DNA of 64,000 bases from Eretmocerus hayati (taxonomy: Eukaryota > Arthropoda > Insecta > Hymenoptera > Aphelinidae). The notes under the pieces were generated by a model. The model did not search any database and was not told the DNA's origin. It saw only the letters and a list, made by a program, of their open reading frames with translations. Positions 30,161 to 42,790 of the stretch are shown in pieces. The position numbers were made by a program, and so were the translations under genes. Every line of letters starts with the position of its first letter. Position 1 is the first letter of the stretch. Where the stretch lies: positions 112,718,246-112,782,245 of the forward strand of contig CM056742.1 in NCBI GenBank assembly GCA_029851415.1. Reading direction: 5' to 3'.

Positions 30161-33080
30161 ATACGGCTGCTGAAGAGCGACGAGGCATAGGCAGTTCCTT
30201 GAAAGCGGGATTTATCGACCTTAACTCTCTGACAGATAAGATTGATCATTTACGCTTGCTCGTTGCTAACGATCCCTCCTACCATCTATTTGGGGTGGCT
30301 GAGTCCAAGCTAGATGAGTTTGTGGATGACAATCTCGTTCAGATTCCGGGTTTTTCATTGTTGCGGCAGGATCGCAACACAGAGGGTGGTGGGGTTGCCT
30401 TGTATGTGCGCAATGACTTCAAAGTTAAGAAGTTGATTTCGTCAAATACTTTTGGGCCAGGGAAACCTGGCGTGCCTGAATTTCTCTTTTGTAGCATACA
30501 ACAGGGTAACTCCCCGCCAATATTGGTCGTAGTAATCTACAGACCCCCTAAAATCGCCATGCAGAAGGATGACGGGCTGTTTGGCTCATTACGCCGGCTG
30601 AGTGGCGACTACAGTCATAAAATTATAATGGGTGATCTGAACGCGGATTTGTTAGACACTGCTCATCCCGACACCAAGACACTGACTGCACTGACAGAAG
30701 AACTTGCCTTGCAGAAAGTGCAGCATGCTCGACTCACCAAAACACCCCCAATACATCTCATACATGGATTGATCACATTTATGTAGATGACAATGACATC
30801 ATTACTGACTTTCAAAACAGACTCCTGCCCAGTTTCGGCAGGCACTCGGTCATTGACGTCACCATCAACGTCTTTACTCCTACTCCGCCAAGAAATTCCT
30901 TTACCTACAGGGATTTTCGAAACACCACTCCGGAGATATTGAATGACCGATTGCTTCGCTGTGACTGGACAGCTCTCGAAAATGCTGAAACGAGTTTGGA
31001 AGATGCAATTCACTGCTTGAATGAAAATTTACAGTCCGTTATTGATGAATTAGCACCCGAAGAAACTATTAATCCGCGTAAAAATGACGCTCCTTGGATT
31101 GGTCCTGAGCTGAGGGTACTCATGAATAAGCGAGACGCGACGCGCAGGCGCTGGGAACGGATCCAACGTAACCAGCGCAAGTGTCCTGAGCTTCAGAATG
31201 AATACTTTCGGCTTAGCGATGAGGTCGACTTGCGCATTGAACAAGAGCATAACTCCTTCATTCAAACCCATTTGTCAGATGCTCTTGATCAGAAGAAGAA
31301 CATTTGGAAGGAGATGCGCGATCTCGGCCTCTTGCCTGAGAGCAAAGAGGAGGAACTTCATGGCTTCACACCGGATGAGTTGAACGCACACTTTGCGGGA
31401 GTTTCCGTTTCGCCCCACGAAAATATTAATGAAGCAATGGACGATATTGACTCGGCACCGGAGGAGAGGTTTAAATTTAAGCCCACAAATTTTAGTGATG
31501 TAGTCCTTGCTATTAAACATTTCTCCTCACAGGCCCGTGGAGCGGATGGAATACCCCGAAGCGTGATCGCAAAAGCTCTTCCGGCCATTGGTGATCTTAT
31601 TGTACATATTTTCAACTCCTCTTTCGCTCATGGCATTTTTCCTGAGGCTTGGAAGCAAGCGCAGCTGATTGCACTAAAGAAGACTGCTGCTCCATCAACG
31701 GTCTTGGACTTCCGTCTTATAGCACTGCTGTGCTTTCTCTCCAAGGTTCTGGAAAAAATCGCACATGACCAAATCACGGAGTATTTAAAAATCGAGGAGA
31801 TACTTGATCGCTTCCAGACTGGTTTTAGGCAACACCATAGCACCCAGACAGCTTTGTTGAAATTGACTGATGACATCAGAGTAGGTATAGACAGAAAGAA
31901 GATCACTCTGCTCCTACTATTCGATTTTAGCAAAGCTTTTGACACCATCTCACCATCCAAGCTGTTGAGGGAGCTACGACATCTTGGCTTCTCAAGATCG
32001 GCGCTCCTGTGGATAAAATCATATTTACAGGGTCGCACCCAACAAATCACTTCTAAAGTAGGCAAATCTGATTGGCTCGAAACCAATCTGGGTGTTCCAC
32101 AGGGGTCCGTCCTTGGGCCTCTCCTCTTCAGCTTGTATGTGAATGACCTGGCTGGCTTGCTAGACGGAAAGTCGGTACATCATCTATTTTATGCGGATGA
32201 TCTCCAAATTTATCTCCAAATCGAGAAAAATGAGATCAGGGAAGGTATTGCTCGGCTGGGCGAAATAGGACGACTAGTTGCCGAGTGGGCCAGAAGTTCC
32301 GGCCTGTGTCTCAACGCTGGCAAGACCAAGGCAATCTACTTCAGCTCGGAGAGAAATATCAAAGATCTGAAGAGAACGGACTTGCCAGGGGTTGAGATAC
32401 AGGAAGGAAAGTTCATCCCGTTCAGTGATACGGTCGTGAGTCTCGGTGTTACACTTGACAGTGAATTGACATGGAAACCGCACATCGACCAAGTAACTAA
32501 GAAAGTCAACAGAGCCCTATACGGTCTGCGGTTTTTTAGGGCATGTATCACCAGACCTCCCCGAATTCGCCTAGTCGAGTCATTGGTTCAACCGCACCTA
32601 GATTACTGCGCGGTCGTGTACCTCGACGCCACGGACGAACAGCGGCAACGGGTACAGAGACTAAGCAATTCATGTGTGAGATATATTTTTGATTTTAGGA
32701 GAGACGAGCACATCGCCCCGTTTGGGGAGCGCTCGGGTCGGTTACGTACTGATTCGCGGAGAATGTACTTCGCAGCTCTCTTGATGCATAAGATCATGCA
32801 CTTAGGAGAACCTGGCTACCCAGCTGCGATGTTTACCAGGTACCAATCCGAACGCCCCGCACGGAGTAATCTAGAAGAGCGGGTACTCAAAGTTCCCAAC
32901 ATGAGACTTGAATATGGAAGATCTTTCCAGGTTCAGTGTGCTCATTTGTGGAACTTTCTCCCTCCGGGCTTTCGGCAGCTTGGGAAGATATCATTATTTG
33001 AAGAGTCCTTAAAAGACTTCCTGTTAACACTATCCTCCCAGAGGATTGATGTGGAGAAGAGGCATTATTTTGATCTGTAA
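30157..33080 (+). pseudogene. CR1-A ORF2 with one frameshift
   Basis: EN-RT protein in the ORF1 frame. The endonuclease motifs NLNSLTDKI, GVAESKLDEF, YRPPK and GDLNADLL are open to about 30725. There a one-base loss shifts the frame, turning the conserved QHGATHQHNPNVSH region into an early stop at 30784. The +1 frame carries the rest from about 30730 to the stop at 33078-33080, with intact RT boxes LFDFSKAFDTISP, GVPQGSVLGPLLF and FYADDLQIY. It is otherwise co-linear with the 975-residue ORF2 of A7, and looks recently inactivated. Confidence 0.88.
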
Positions 33081-33286
33081 TGGGAAGGGCTCTTCTTTAA
33101 TTTAGTATTTTTACATGTGACCTCAGTCACCCAATTGGTGATCTATAGCTGTGATATTAGTGCGAGCCCTTACCCCTCTTTTTATACTTCTAAGTATGCA
33201 CCCTGACTAGTCACGAATTGTGATATTAAACATATGTGATTCACATTCTGCCCTTGAGCGAATGAAGGACAACCAATCAATCAATC

Positions 33287-33540
33287 TCGCTCTAGTCTAT
33301 CGTCGACCGAAGAGGCATGTGTTGACTCGGTTTTTTTTCTGAATTTGAGAATATATCAGCATCTCATCCTAATGTTGTTTTAGCCGGAGATTTGAATTCT
33401 GATTTTCTGACGCTAGACTACTATTATTCACGTCTACGGGTCTTGATCCGCGAGGAATCACTACATTGTATCCCATTCTGCCTTTTGCAATACGGTCCAC
33501 TGTGACCACAGCATGAATGAATCATCAATCAATCAATCAA
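33287..33540 (+). pseudogene. CR1-D endonuclease scrap and a separate (ATCA)n tail
   Basis: 33287-33490 matches the complement of 26270-26455: CGTCGACCGAAG, then GACGCTAGAC and GGTCTTGATCCGCGAG blocks, encoding the YRRPK region and a damaged AGDLNSD. It begins immediately after the A6 tail. After a few dozen unplaced bases a second (ATCA)n run at 33520-33540 suggests the tail of another CR1-type element, and R1-K copy e starts there. Confidence 0.65.
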
Positions 33541-33544
33541 GCTT

Positions 33545-36098
33545 CCTTTTTTCCCAGGTGGTTGTAGGGTGAGAAACGCTGCGACGTTCTGCCGGGAAGC
33601 AACCGTTCTGCTTCTCCGGGTTGATAAGGTCTCGGTCAATACGGCTTGTCCGTCCCCCCCCCCCCCAAACTGTACCGGGCTGAGATTCGCATAGATACGG
33701 CCACTCTTCCCGAATAAAACCCTCTCTTCCTTCTCCGTTGGCATCGACCATTGGACAAGGAAGAGATCCACCGAACTCACCAATCCAGCCCCGGGACCGC
33801 GTGAGCATTACTCCAGGACTGGCGGCGTCTTGCGCTCTGGATCGAGTGGCTCTCTCTTCAGGACTCGCAGGTCTTGTTCCCCCTTCTTTGGTCTTTTCCC
33901 TGCTTTCCATTCTTCTGTCTTCGATCTTCTCTCTTCTCTCTTCTTTCTTATTCCTTCCCTCTTCAAAGCATCATGTTCCTCTTGGAACAATTGGGACCTC
34001 CTCAACTCAAGTCGGCAGACTCACTATATTTCGTCTGTTTTGAGGCGCCTCATTTCCCTCTCTTCCTCCCCCTTACGGGTCATCGACAACTTGATGTATC
34101 CGGTGACTCTATCCCATGTCTCCTGGTTGCGGAGCAAGAATGAGACGAGATTCTCAGGTGTTAGTTGAGCACCCAGCCATTCATCCAGCTCAGCGCGCTC
34201 TCTCCGGGTGTCACTGCTCTTGAACAGGGTATGCTCAGCATCATCTCAGTCGTCACCGCATGACTGGCATGATGGGGTTGTCCTTTTGTTGAACCTGGTT
34301 AGATAGGAACCGAAGCAACCATGGTCGCTCAGTGCCTCAGTCATCCAGTGGTCCATCTCTCCGTGTACGTGTTCCGCCCACTTGGCTACGTCACGGATCA
34401 ACCGGTGCGTTCATCTGTCATTCGTGAATGGCGAATCCCACTCAGTTTGCCACTGTTCGAGGGTGGTCTCCTTCTCGTTGTCGCCGATGATCTCCTTCAT
34501 CGTCGGACTGAGTACTCGTTCGGCTCCGATCACTTCCTGGCGGTCCCTCTCACTCGCTCCGCGACGAGCAAGTGGATGGGCGGTGTATCCGCCAATACGT
34601 AAGTCACATCTCCTGACACGGTGCGATAGGCACGGATACTTCTCAGGGCCGCTCTCCGGTGGACAGGCCCATCCTCTTCTCGATGATGGTCTTCTCTACT
34701 CTCTTTCCCCACACGGGTGCACCGTCGAGTATGATAGAGGTGCTGACGGTGTTGTGAAGTGCGCGCCTCTTTCCCTTGGGTCCCCCGATATTCGGCATCA
34801 GCCGCTGAATTGCCGCACCGACCCTGTTCGCCTTCTGGGCTGCCTCTTGGATGTGATTCTTGAACGACCACTTGTCGTCAAGCCATACACCGAGGTATTT
34901 CAGCTCTGCCTTGCGTGGAATCTCTTGCCCGTTGATGTAAAAACGGGGTAAGTCAAACTCCCTGCATCTTGTGACCGCGATTGCTTCGCTTTTCTTGACA
35001 GCAAGCTCCAGTAGCCTGCTGATCTTCCACTCTTAGACTTGGGCCAGCGTCTCGTTTGCACGTCTACCCAAGAGTTCCTTGTTGTCGGCCCAGACGATGA
35101 GTCCCGCGTCGTCCGCGAAAGCCACTATTTTCACTCCTTCCAGCAGTTCGATAGACAGTAAACTGTTCTACTGGGTGTTCCAGTTGAACGGCCTGAGAAC
35201 TGATCCCTGTTCAATTACGGCGGACAGTTCCCGAATCTCTTGTCCCTCGTCGGTGTCGTACACGAGGGTCCTGTTCCGCAGACAGTCACCCGTGATGGCT
35301 AGTAGATAGGGCGGAACTTTACTTGCTTGGGATTAATAGACTCGCTCCCAGCTCACGCAGTTGAACGCGTTCTTTATGTCCAACGCAATGATAGCACAGA
35401 ATCCTCCTCTCCCTTGGTATGGGTTCCTTACCGACACTTGAACCCGTTCTTGGACCTCCTCGATCCCATGCACCGTGCTTCATCCCTTCCGGAACCCGAA
35501 CTGCATTGTTGATAGCCCGCTGCTCTCTTCGTAGGCTTCCTCGACCCTGTTGAGCACCACCCTCTCTTACATTTTCCCGATATTGTCGAGCACGCTGAGA
35601 GGAGGTTGACCTTCTTGACCTTTAGGTATCAGGGCCAGCTTCTGGCGTTTCCACTTGTCCGGGAAAGTTCCCGCGCTCAGATAGATGTTGAAGAGGTCGA
35701 GGAGTAAATCTGGCTCGTATTTGAAGACCAGTCTCAGTGCCTCGTTTGGATTGCCGTCCAGGCCAGGGGCCTTGCCGTTTGGCAGCCTCTTCATCGCTAT
35801 GAGTAGCTCTTGCATAGTGAAGAGCGGGATGGGGTCGTCACTCTCCGGAGGGAACGTGACTCTAAATTCTCCTGCTGGGAAGAGGTCTTCCACTATGCTG
35901 CACAAGGTAGCTGCATCAGTCAGTGCTGGGTTGCCCCTCCAGGGTCGAACCTTGGACATGACCACGTGGTATGGCGTACCCCACGGGTCTTCATTAACAA
36001 TGTCGCACAATTCAGCCCAGCTCCTCTCTTTGCTCCTCCGGATGGCGGTTCTCCTTTTCTATCGCTCGTTCTTCGTAGAGTTTTCATCTCGTCGATGC
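33545..36098 (-). mobile_element. R1-K copy e, decayed
   Basis: Minus-strand R1-K with a short poly(A) remnant (TTTTTT at 33547-33552 on plus) and the conserved 3' UTR end CCCTACAACCACC. Next comes a purine-rich 3' UTR and then an ORF2 remnant up to about 36098. Compared with copy f it has an inner deletion near 36045 (between GGATGGC and GGTTCTCC) and a 5' truncation at about 36098. It is more diverged than copies a and f. Confidence 0.82.
34024..36098 (-). pseudogene. R1-K ORF2 remnant (reverse transcriptase)
   Basis: The best piece, 35567-36010, reads CDIVNEDPWGTPYHVVMSKV, then APGLDGNPNEALRLVFKYEP. Further down, 34530-34871 and neighbouring frames match the C-terminal half of copy f (ERKMGPVHRRAAL and RAYRTVSGD blocks). 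Multiple frameshifts and an in-frame stop (for example the TAG seen as CTA at 35170) destroy it. The end corresponds to the R1-K C-terminus, with a stop at about 34024. Confidence 0.78.
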
Positions 36099-38734
36099 TC
36101 GTTATATCAAGGCAGAAAGAAATTCGATAAATAGTTCTTAAGATATGGAGAAATGACAATCTTTCAGGAAAAATTTCATAATTCAGGGAATAATGGTCGG
36201 GGGGTGCTGGAATTGTAGCGTACCGATTTACAGATGACACCAAACATGTGTGCAGAATTTGAAGGGGAGTGGTGAAAACAGTGATGAGTTTTGCTGCAAC
36301 ATAGAAAACAAGATACATATACACATACACACAGACACGGTCAGAGGGATCGAAAGATAGGGTGATGGTAATTTTCCAAGGCGTTATCAAGGAAAACTGT
36401 TACCTACAGTCGATAGATCCAGGGAAAACGAAGAGGACGGTTGAATTCTTATGTATCCAAGAGCTTTATTGGGAGAGGAAAAAATTTTTTGAAAAAAGAA
36501 TCGAGGAAAAATCCACTACCATCAAATGAAAGCTTTCTCTTTTGAGAAAGCAATAAACATGCGCTCTCTTCCATATCATTGAAAACGTTCAGAACTAATG
36601 ATTACACACATGAAATTGGGTCGAGTTAACGGTTCACGACTGCACAAAGCAAAATACTGCTTGCACAAGCAAGTTCACGTTCTTCTCCGACTTCCATGCG
36701 TTGTAGAATTCGTTCGGTTGACAGCCCACTTATCCAAATCATGGCATTCTGTACGTGAAATTCATGCGGATATGCTCATATGTTTCACTCGGGAAAACAA
36801 TTCTGGGCCTCCCTCAAGAAATGCCAATTTAGGTGAAAAACTTTTTTCTTGCAAAACCGAGATATACGCTCAGAGTTTGGTCAGGCAGGCTACGCCTCCG
36901 GAGAGTACCTTCACCCTCAACTCATTCTTGTTTAGTTGATAGAAAGACAATGAATTTGCCGTGTTACAGACAGATTTCATGATATAAGACCAGAAGAGGG
37001 GAAACTGTTGCTGGGTATGCACCGAAAAGCGCTCAAATGGCCCACGAATTCGTGATTTTGAGGCACCAAAAATCGGCCTATCTCAAAATTAACAATTGAC
37101 TCATCTTTTTTGAGTCACTTCCTCCAATTTAGGCGGTTGAAAAAGTCCGGATGAGTCGCGCGGGAACCAGAAGAACAGAATACGCAAAATATCGAATGTT
37201 CCATAGAACTACCCATACATCAACATCATGAGTATAAACAACCAAGTATGACTCACTATGAAAGCCTCCTCCCAAGTGCGAATTTCGATATTCAATTCAG
37301 TGCACTTAGTCTCTTCTAAACGGCTGAATGTGGTCCACATCAATCAAAGGAATAACTTCCTTCCAAAGCAGTGGGCACGTAATTTTTCCACTCACTTAGA
37401 AAGTCCTTGTAACCAGCAAAATTGGTTTCAGATGTACGCCATGGGGGGAAAAATTTCACCCTTCAGCATACAGAACGTCAACAGTTCTGCGGATTGTTTC
37501 ATACATATGGCGAAGTCAAGTAGAAAAAAGTCGCGACGACGCAGACGCGAAAGAGAACACAATACGCTGCTCGCCCGGGCTGAATACGACAACTTTTTGA
37601 GCCTGTTACGGTACAGCGTAAAAAATGTCTGTGTGAATACACTGCATGCGCTGTGGAACACCAGGTGCCGTACTGGGTCGGATTTTCATCCAGGCCCTGA
37701 CACTGGGATTCCACAAGACTGCGTGGTGCGAACACAGTACTACACGCGCTCGGGTTGTTTACAATCTTGTGAAGTCCAAATGGCTTTCCTTTGAAATATA
37801 CTTCATCTCGCAACATTCATTTGAGTAATGGTCTTCAGAATCTTCGTATTTTTTAATCTCATCTCAACATAATCAAGCCGTGGGCAGAATCCCGTTCGTC
37901 CGGATCCCCCGAAGCAGGGCTGCCAACGTTAAATCGTGAGCAGGGCTGCCAACTCAACGAAAAAAATATGAGTTTGGATCGAGAGAGCGAGACTAGACCT
38001 TATGTGTCGCGAGTATCTAAGAACTTATCATCTAAGTTTATCTTATCATCTAAGATCATCTAGGATCATCCGAGAGTTATCTTTTGATCATATTTTTACC
38101 TGAACATCATCTTTTGGTTATCTTTTTATCTTTCAGTTATCTTATCGTTATCTTCAAGTTATTCCGTCGTTTCCTGATGATCTTCACTTTACTCTCTCGG
38201 TTTTTCTTACTTTCTCGAGTAATCTTTCATTATTTTTCATATTTCAGGTATTATTTTGATATAGTTTATTCTTTATGTATGATGGAATTTTTCAGAGATG
38301 GTATCATTCATCGATGAGAAACTGATCTTTTTGTAAGTTAGTCCGTCGTTTTTGATGATCTTTGTCTCATTAGTCAATATTTCATTGAAATTTCTTCCCA
38401 AGGTTGTCTTTAATCCCTCGATTAATCCTTTATTATTTTGCATCTCCTAGCTATTATTCTAATCAATTTATTCTTCATGTATCATGTAATTTTTTGGAAC
38501 TGTTATTGTTCAACTATGAGAAACTGATGATTCTGAATTGGAAATTTCACTGTGATTTTACTATGAAAGGAATTGATTGTTGGATATCTTTTCAACTATG
38601 TATCGATTATTCATCGAAAAATTCGATAATTATCTGGCCCGATGTTAACGAATACGAACAAAACTTCGATTGTTGCAATATGGAATTTGTTAGATTGTCT
38701 GTTATAGTGAATTATTATGTGTTTATGTTGTGTG
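36099..38734. other. Long stretch without a recognised gene
   Basis: AT-rich DNA. The longest frame (37258-37794, plus, 178 codons from a non-standard position) contains a very basic run near 37518-37550 but no domain I know, and I do not call it a gene. Two near-identical 18-base blocks (GAGCAGGGCTGCCAAC-type) at 37911-37927 and 37940-37956 form a small direct repeat. Otherwise nothing is supported. Confidence 0.4.
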
Positions 38735-39240
38735 CGAAGAGTCGATGAGTTTATTTGGAATTTTCGCTCCGGTCGCTCTCAGCGAAGTTGATCACTCGTG
38801 AGCTATGGCCGAGGCGAGCCACCACAACGTTCTCATCAGTATGGAGACTAAGTGCCTCAGTTGTTATAGTTGTAATTGAGTGTCTGTATTATAATTCATA
38901 GTCGTATGTGGAGTGTTGATCAGTTTGTTTTGAACTTCGTGCTTCGGTCGCTTTCAGCGGAGTTGATCTATCGTGAGCTATGGCCTAGGCGAGTCCCCGC
39001 AATATCATCATCTGTGTGAATTTAGTGTGTCTTAGTAGTGATAGTTGTAATCCAATGTCTGCATTATGGCCTATATGTGAAGAGTGGAGTGATGATGAGT
39101 TTGTTTTGGATTTTTTGTTTCGGTCGCTCTTAGCGGAGTTAGTTACTCTTGAGCATCGGCCTAAGCGAGTCACCGCAACGTTCTCATCAGTGTAGAGTCG
39201 AAGTGTCTTAATTGTGATTGATGTGATTTGTCGTTTGTAT
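38735..39240. repeat. Tandem satellite, ~175-176 bp unit, about three copies
   Basis: The anchor GGTCGCTCT(C/T)AGCG starts at 38771, 38946 and 39122, spaced 175 and 176 bases. Each unit also carries TGAGTTT.TTT before it and CGTGAGC/TGGCC..GGCGAGTC after it. Copies are diverged and no ORF is shared. Confidence 0.85.
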
Positions 39241-40504
39241 TATGTCATCAGTGTTGTCGTAGGAGGGTCTTTCCTTGTTGCTTAGTGTAAGTCCATTTTG
39301 CAACGATAGTTTTCAAGAAGTTCATCGATATTTGTTATTCCATCATGGTTTGAGCATAATGGGGGAAAGGAAAAGTTTGATCACTAATGACGACTTTAAT
39401 TGATGGCAAAATCACCTAGAAATTACCACTAAGGGGATTTTTCTCCAATTTTGTCTAATTTATTGAATATTGAATGATGCAGTCAGAGTATGTTTGTCCA
39501 TAGCCCAGAATGTCACGATTCCAGAAGAATATAGAAATCTATAGATGAGTCATTTACTAATAGGGGACTTTAAAGTGTTCTGTGTAGAATGACTCAGGAG
39601 TGCAGGGATTCAGTTGGTCGGGGATTCTTTGATGAGGTCCGTCAGTCAGCTATAGAGAACACCGAATCCTTGACTAATGTCAAGGATTACCTCAGCACTT
39701 CTGTGAGGAACCCTATCGCAGGCGATATCCAAGTATTGGATTCTTCGTTTGTGGATGTCACGTCAATCACTCATTAGAAAGTTTTATTGTCATTAAAAAT
39801 TTGCTCGTCCTTGGAAAACTGTCCTATCGTCGTGGTCTTGATTCTGAATTGATTATAATCTTGCAATCAACTTGTATATTAACCATTAAGGACGAAAAAT
39901 CTACCAAATTACTCATGACAATTGGAAATCGTCAGAATTGGATGGTAAATGAATTGAATTTGGATAAAACCCAATAGAAATCATTATATACTCTTTTTCA
40001 AGTCAGGTAAATCTTATTTTGAACTGTATCCTAATTGAACCTATGAAATAAAATGAGACGAGAGGGGAGAAACGGGTAAATGTCTCGTATCTGTTGAATT
40101 TTATTGGTATATTTGAGATACATATTTCTTTTCATGATTTTTCAAAAAGTTTTCATAATTTTCTTTGAAGTAGTGTACAAATGTTCATGATATTACCTAT
40201 TGATGAATATTCCAAAATGATTCGGAATCACCAGGAGTACATCATTCATTTGGCAACGGTGTCATTGGAATTACTCCCTGATTCCTTGTTTGGTTGAATG
40301 GTTCTGTCGGTTGTCGGGATACTCCTCCTTTCGGCCTCGGTGACGCTGTAGAATGGATGAATTATTCTGATCGCCTATGCGCAAATGAGTCATTTTTACA
40401 CTGTTTTTCGCTTCTGCGTGACTATTTAGACCCTCGCCCGCGGCTCGGGCCTAAAAAAGTCACTCGAAGTGCGAAAACCATCGTTTGCGCCCTGGTATCA
40501 TAAT
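39241..40504. other. Non-coding, nothing recognised
   Basis: AT-rich, with no coherent reading frame beyond about 70 codons and no repeat structure I can support. Confidence 0.45.
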
Positions 40505-40811
40505 ACACTATTATAGCTTAATACTCACCTATTAAACAATTGAATTTGTTTGTGTGTACATGTGTTTGTGGTGTGTGTGTGTGTGTGTCTGATAGAGTTA
40601 TGGGTAAGATTGTGATTGTGTGTATGTGCATTGAATATTGAATTCGTTTGTGTATGTGCGTGTGCGGGTTGGGGGTTGAGTGGGTGAATATGTGTGTGTT
40701 AAATAAGGCATTCAATGCCTGATCATTGATATTATATGTTATAACAATGTCGATTAATATTATTCAGGAGATTATTGTATGATTTACCAGTGCGGCCTTT
40801 CATTATGCTCC
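40505..40811. repeat. Dispersed repeat Y, copy 1, left part
   Basis: Shares order and blocks with 46660-46800: TTCAATGCCTGATCATTG, GATTAATATTATT and ACCAGTGCGGCCTTTC against ACCAGTGCAACCTTCT. It includes a GT-rich run at 40550-40590. The repeat is interrupted by the 3-kb TTAA element and resumes at 43786. Confidence 0.55.
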
Positions 40812-40865
40812 TTAAGGGCATGTGAAAGCCAACTTTGACCGACACCCAAAACTCATTACAATTTG

Positions 40866-41155
40866 ATTTTTCTCCCGAGATCTACGGCGAATCTCAAAAA
40901 AGTAATTCCAAGTATGGAAGCCTTGGAATCAGATCTATCATTTAAAAAAAATCGAGTTGATTGGTTGGACATTGCCTTCACACTTTGGTTTTCAAGTTTA
41001 CTATTTCCTGAAAAATACTCGCACGCTTGACTTCGAAACCAAAGTGTGAAGGCAATATCCAACCAATCAATTCCATTTTTTTTTAATGATAGACCTGATC
41101 CCAAAGCTTCCATACTTGGGATCAGTTTTTGCGAAATTGATTCCGAGAAATTAAG
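40866..41155. mobile_element. Foldback MITE, ~290 bp
   Basis: Two ~105-base arms in inverted orientation around a ~30-base loop at about 41000-41028. The arms include TTCCAAGTATGGAAGC and TTGGTTGGACATTGCCTTCA with their complements. The A-run AAAAAAAA pairs with TTTTTTTTT. It forms a long hairpin and codes for nothing. Confidence 0.8.
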
Positions 41156-41849
41156 AAGATGATCATAACTGTGAAAAGTTTAGGAGCTATCACGAGCTGT
41201 GGTTTTAGTTGAGCTGAGCAGGTTGGGTTAGGTTCAAGAGCTCACAGCTGTTGTTGTTTTGGGCATCTGCTAGACCAGGTTCCACCGCTGGCGCGAGTAA
41301 AAGTAAGATACCTAGCCGAAGATTGTAACAACCTTTATACAAGAAGAAAAAGTTCAAGTGTTGACAATGTTTCATCTTGAGACTAACTATTCGTTCCTCG
41401 ATTTGAAAATCGGAGAATATGTGTGGCCATCAGTGATTTACCATTTGGAGCCTTGATTTGACACATCAATATTTGAGCCAGTAATCAACGAGGCAGATTG
41501 ACATGCAGATATAAGCAGTTTGAGGTAAGGACATATCTTTTTTGAATAGTAGACACATTCAGAAGATGAAGTTTGCATTACCCTAGGTCTCAAAATCATA
41601 TCCTAGGAAACGGATAAACAAAAACAACCATTTGATTAATAATTAGTTTCAAAGACCTGCGTTCACTATAAACTCTCTAGAAGTGCCACCTCCAAATCAA
41701 TGAGTTAGCTCAAACATGTTTTCCAACCTCTATCGGTTAGACCAAAACTTTTACTATTGATACTAAGGGTGTTGAGTGATGGAGATGAGAATTTTGGAGT
41801 ACTTGGCTATAATAGCGAGCTTGAGTGAGTTCTGAGTGGGAGTAATTTA

Positions 41850-42790
41850 TTAGATTCGACAAAAAGCTTCTTTATTATGTCTGCTTACATTCTAGTGCTC
41901 CATAGGGGTGATTTTACATTCATTGGCTGGAGTTCGTTGAAAATTGGCATGATTGTGGACTTTTCGTTAACAAAAGTTGAAAAGTTGGATAATAAATCTC
42001 ACTCCAATGATGTATGGATGAAATTCAGGATTTTATTGTCATGTGTGGGCATCTGAATCATCTTTCATCAATCTCACAGTTCTATTCGAGGCTCTCTACT
42101 AAAGTATCTTGACATTACCCAGTCAAATGACGTGCCCGGGTGACATTTAGAGGAGAATTCGTTTCTTGAATAGTGCAATGAGCTTCAATTTGTTTCTGCT
42201 CTGATCCCTGGATTTCAGCGGGGTGATTTCCTGTTAATTTTTTGGAATCCATTGAGAATTAGTTTAAATGTAAAGTTATTGTGTCAAAGTGTTGAAAAGT
42301 TGAATATTAAATTTCATGACTCCAAGGATGTATTGATGAAATAAAGAGTACTCCTGTCATGCGGGCCTCTGAATCACTTTTAATGAATCTCACTATTGTA
42401 TTCAAGGTTCAACTGGAATAGATCACCTGGTCAGAAAAGCGCGTCTGAGTGACCTTTAGAACAAGACACAATCCTGTGATACAGCGATGAGCTTCAATTT
42501 GTATCTGGTGAGATCTCTGTACTTTAGAAGGGTGATTTACTATCAATTTTTCTGTATCTCTTGTGAATTAACTTACTTGTGAAGATTTGTGACTCAGAGC
42601 CAAAGAGTTAGATTGTACGTTTCATAATTCCAGGTATGGTATGATAAAATTCAGAATCTATTTGTCATGCGTGGGCCTCTGAATTACTATCTCTGATTAA
42701 TATAATCATTTTATTCAAGGTTCCAACTAGAATATCCTAAAATACTGGGTCAGAATAGCTCGTCTGAATGATTTACGGAGCCAAATCCAA
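41850..42790. repeat. Tandem repeat, ~310-316 bp unit, three diverged copies
   Basis: The anchor GGGC(A/C)TCTGAAT(C/T)A occurs at about 42047, 42363 and 42673. The anchor GTTGAAAAGTTG occurs at 41976 and 42291, with a weaker third copy near 42600. Other shared blocks are AGGGGTGATTT and ATTCAAGGTTC. Units differ by many substitutions and small gaps, so the array is old. It lies inside the TTAA element. Confidence 0.8.

Larger units (their letters stand above)
28051..33286 (+). mobile_element. CR1-A copy A6, full length but mutated
   Basis: Starts flush after (TC)n with TGGCGGTAAGTGT, homologous to the A7 start TGCCGGTGAGTAC. The ~300-base 5' UTR is well conserved with A7 (GCAGATTGGACTTCCTCT block). 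Two ORFs and a 3' UTR follow, ending GAGCGAATGAAGGAC with the tail (CAAT)n at 33271-33286. It is inserted in, or fused to, the endonuclease region of CR1-D. One nonsense and one frameshift mutation distinguish it from an intact element. Confidence 0.9.

Noticed and set aside
37258..37794. 178-codon frame with a basic run
   Set aside because: No domain, no ATG-led gene structure and no splice signals that I could support; left as unexplained DNA.
38735..39240. CRISPR-like spaced repeats
   Set aside because: Units are 175-176 bp tandem copies without unique spacers; this is a eukaryotic satellite.
41210..41240. Possible tRNA-like or telomeric signal (GGTTGGGTTAGGTTCAAG)
   Set aside because: A short GGTTAGGTT phrase is common in arthropod DNA; no cloverleaf and no tandem telomeric array.
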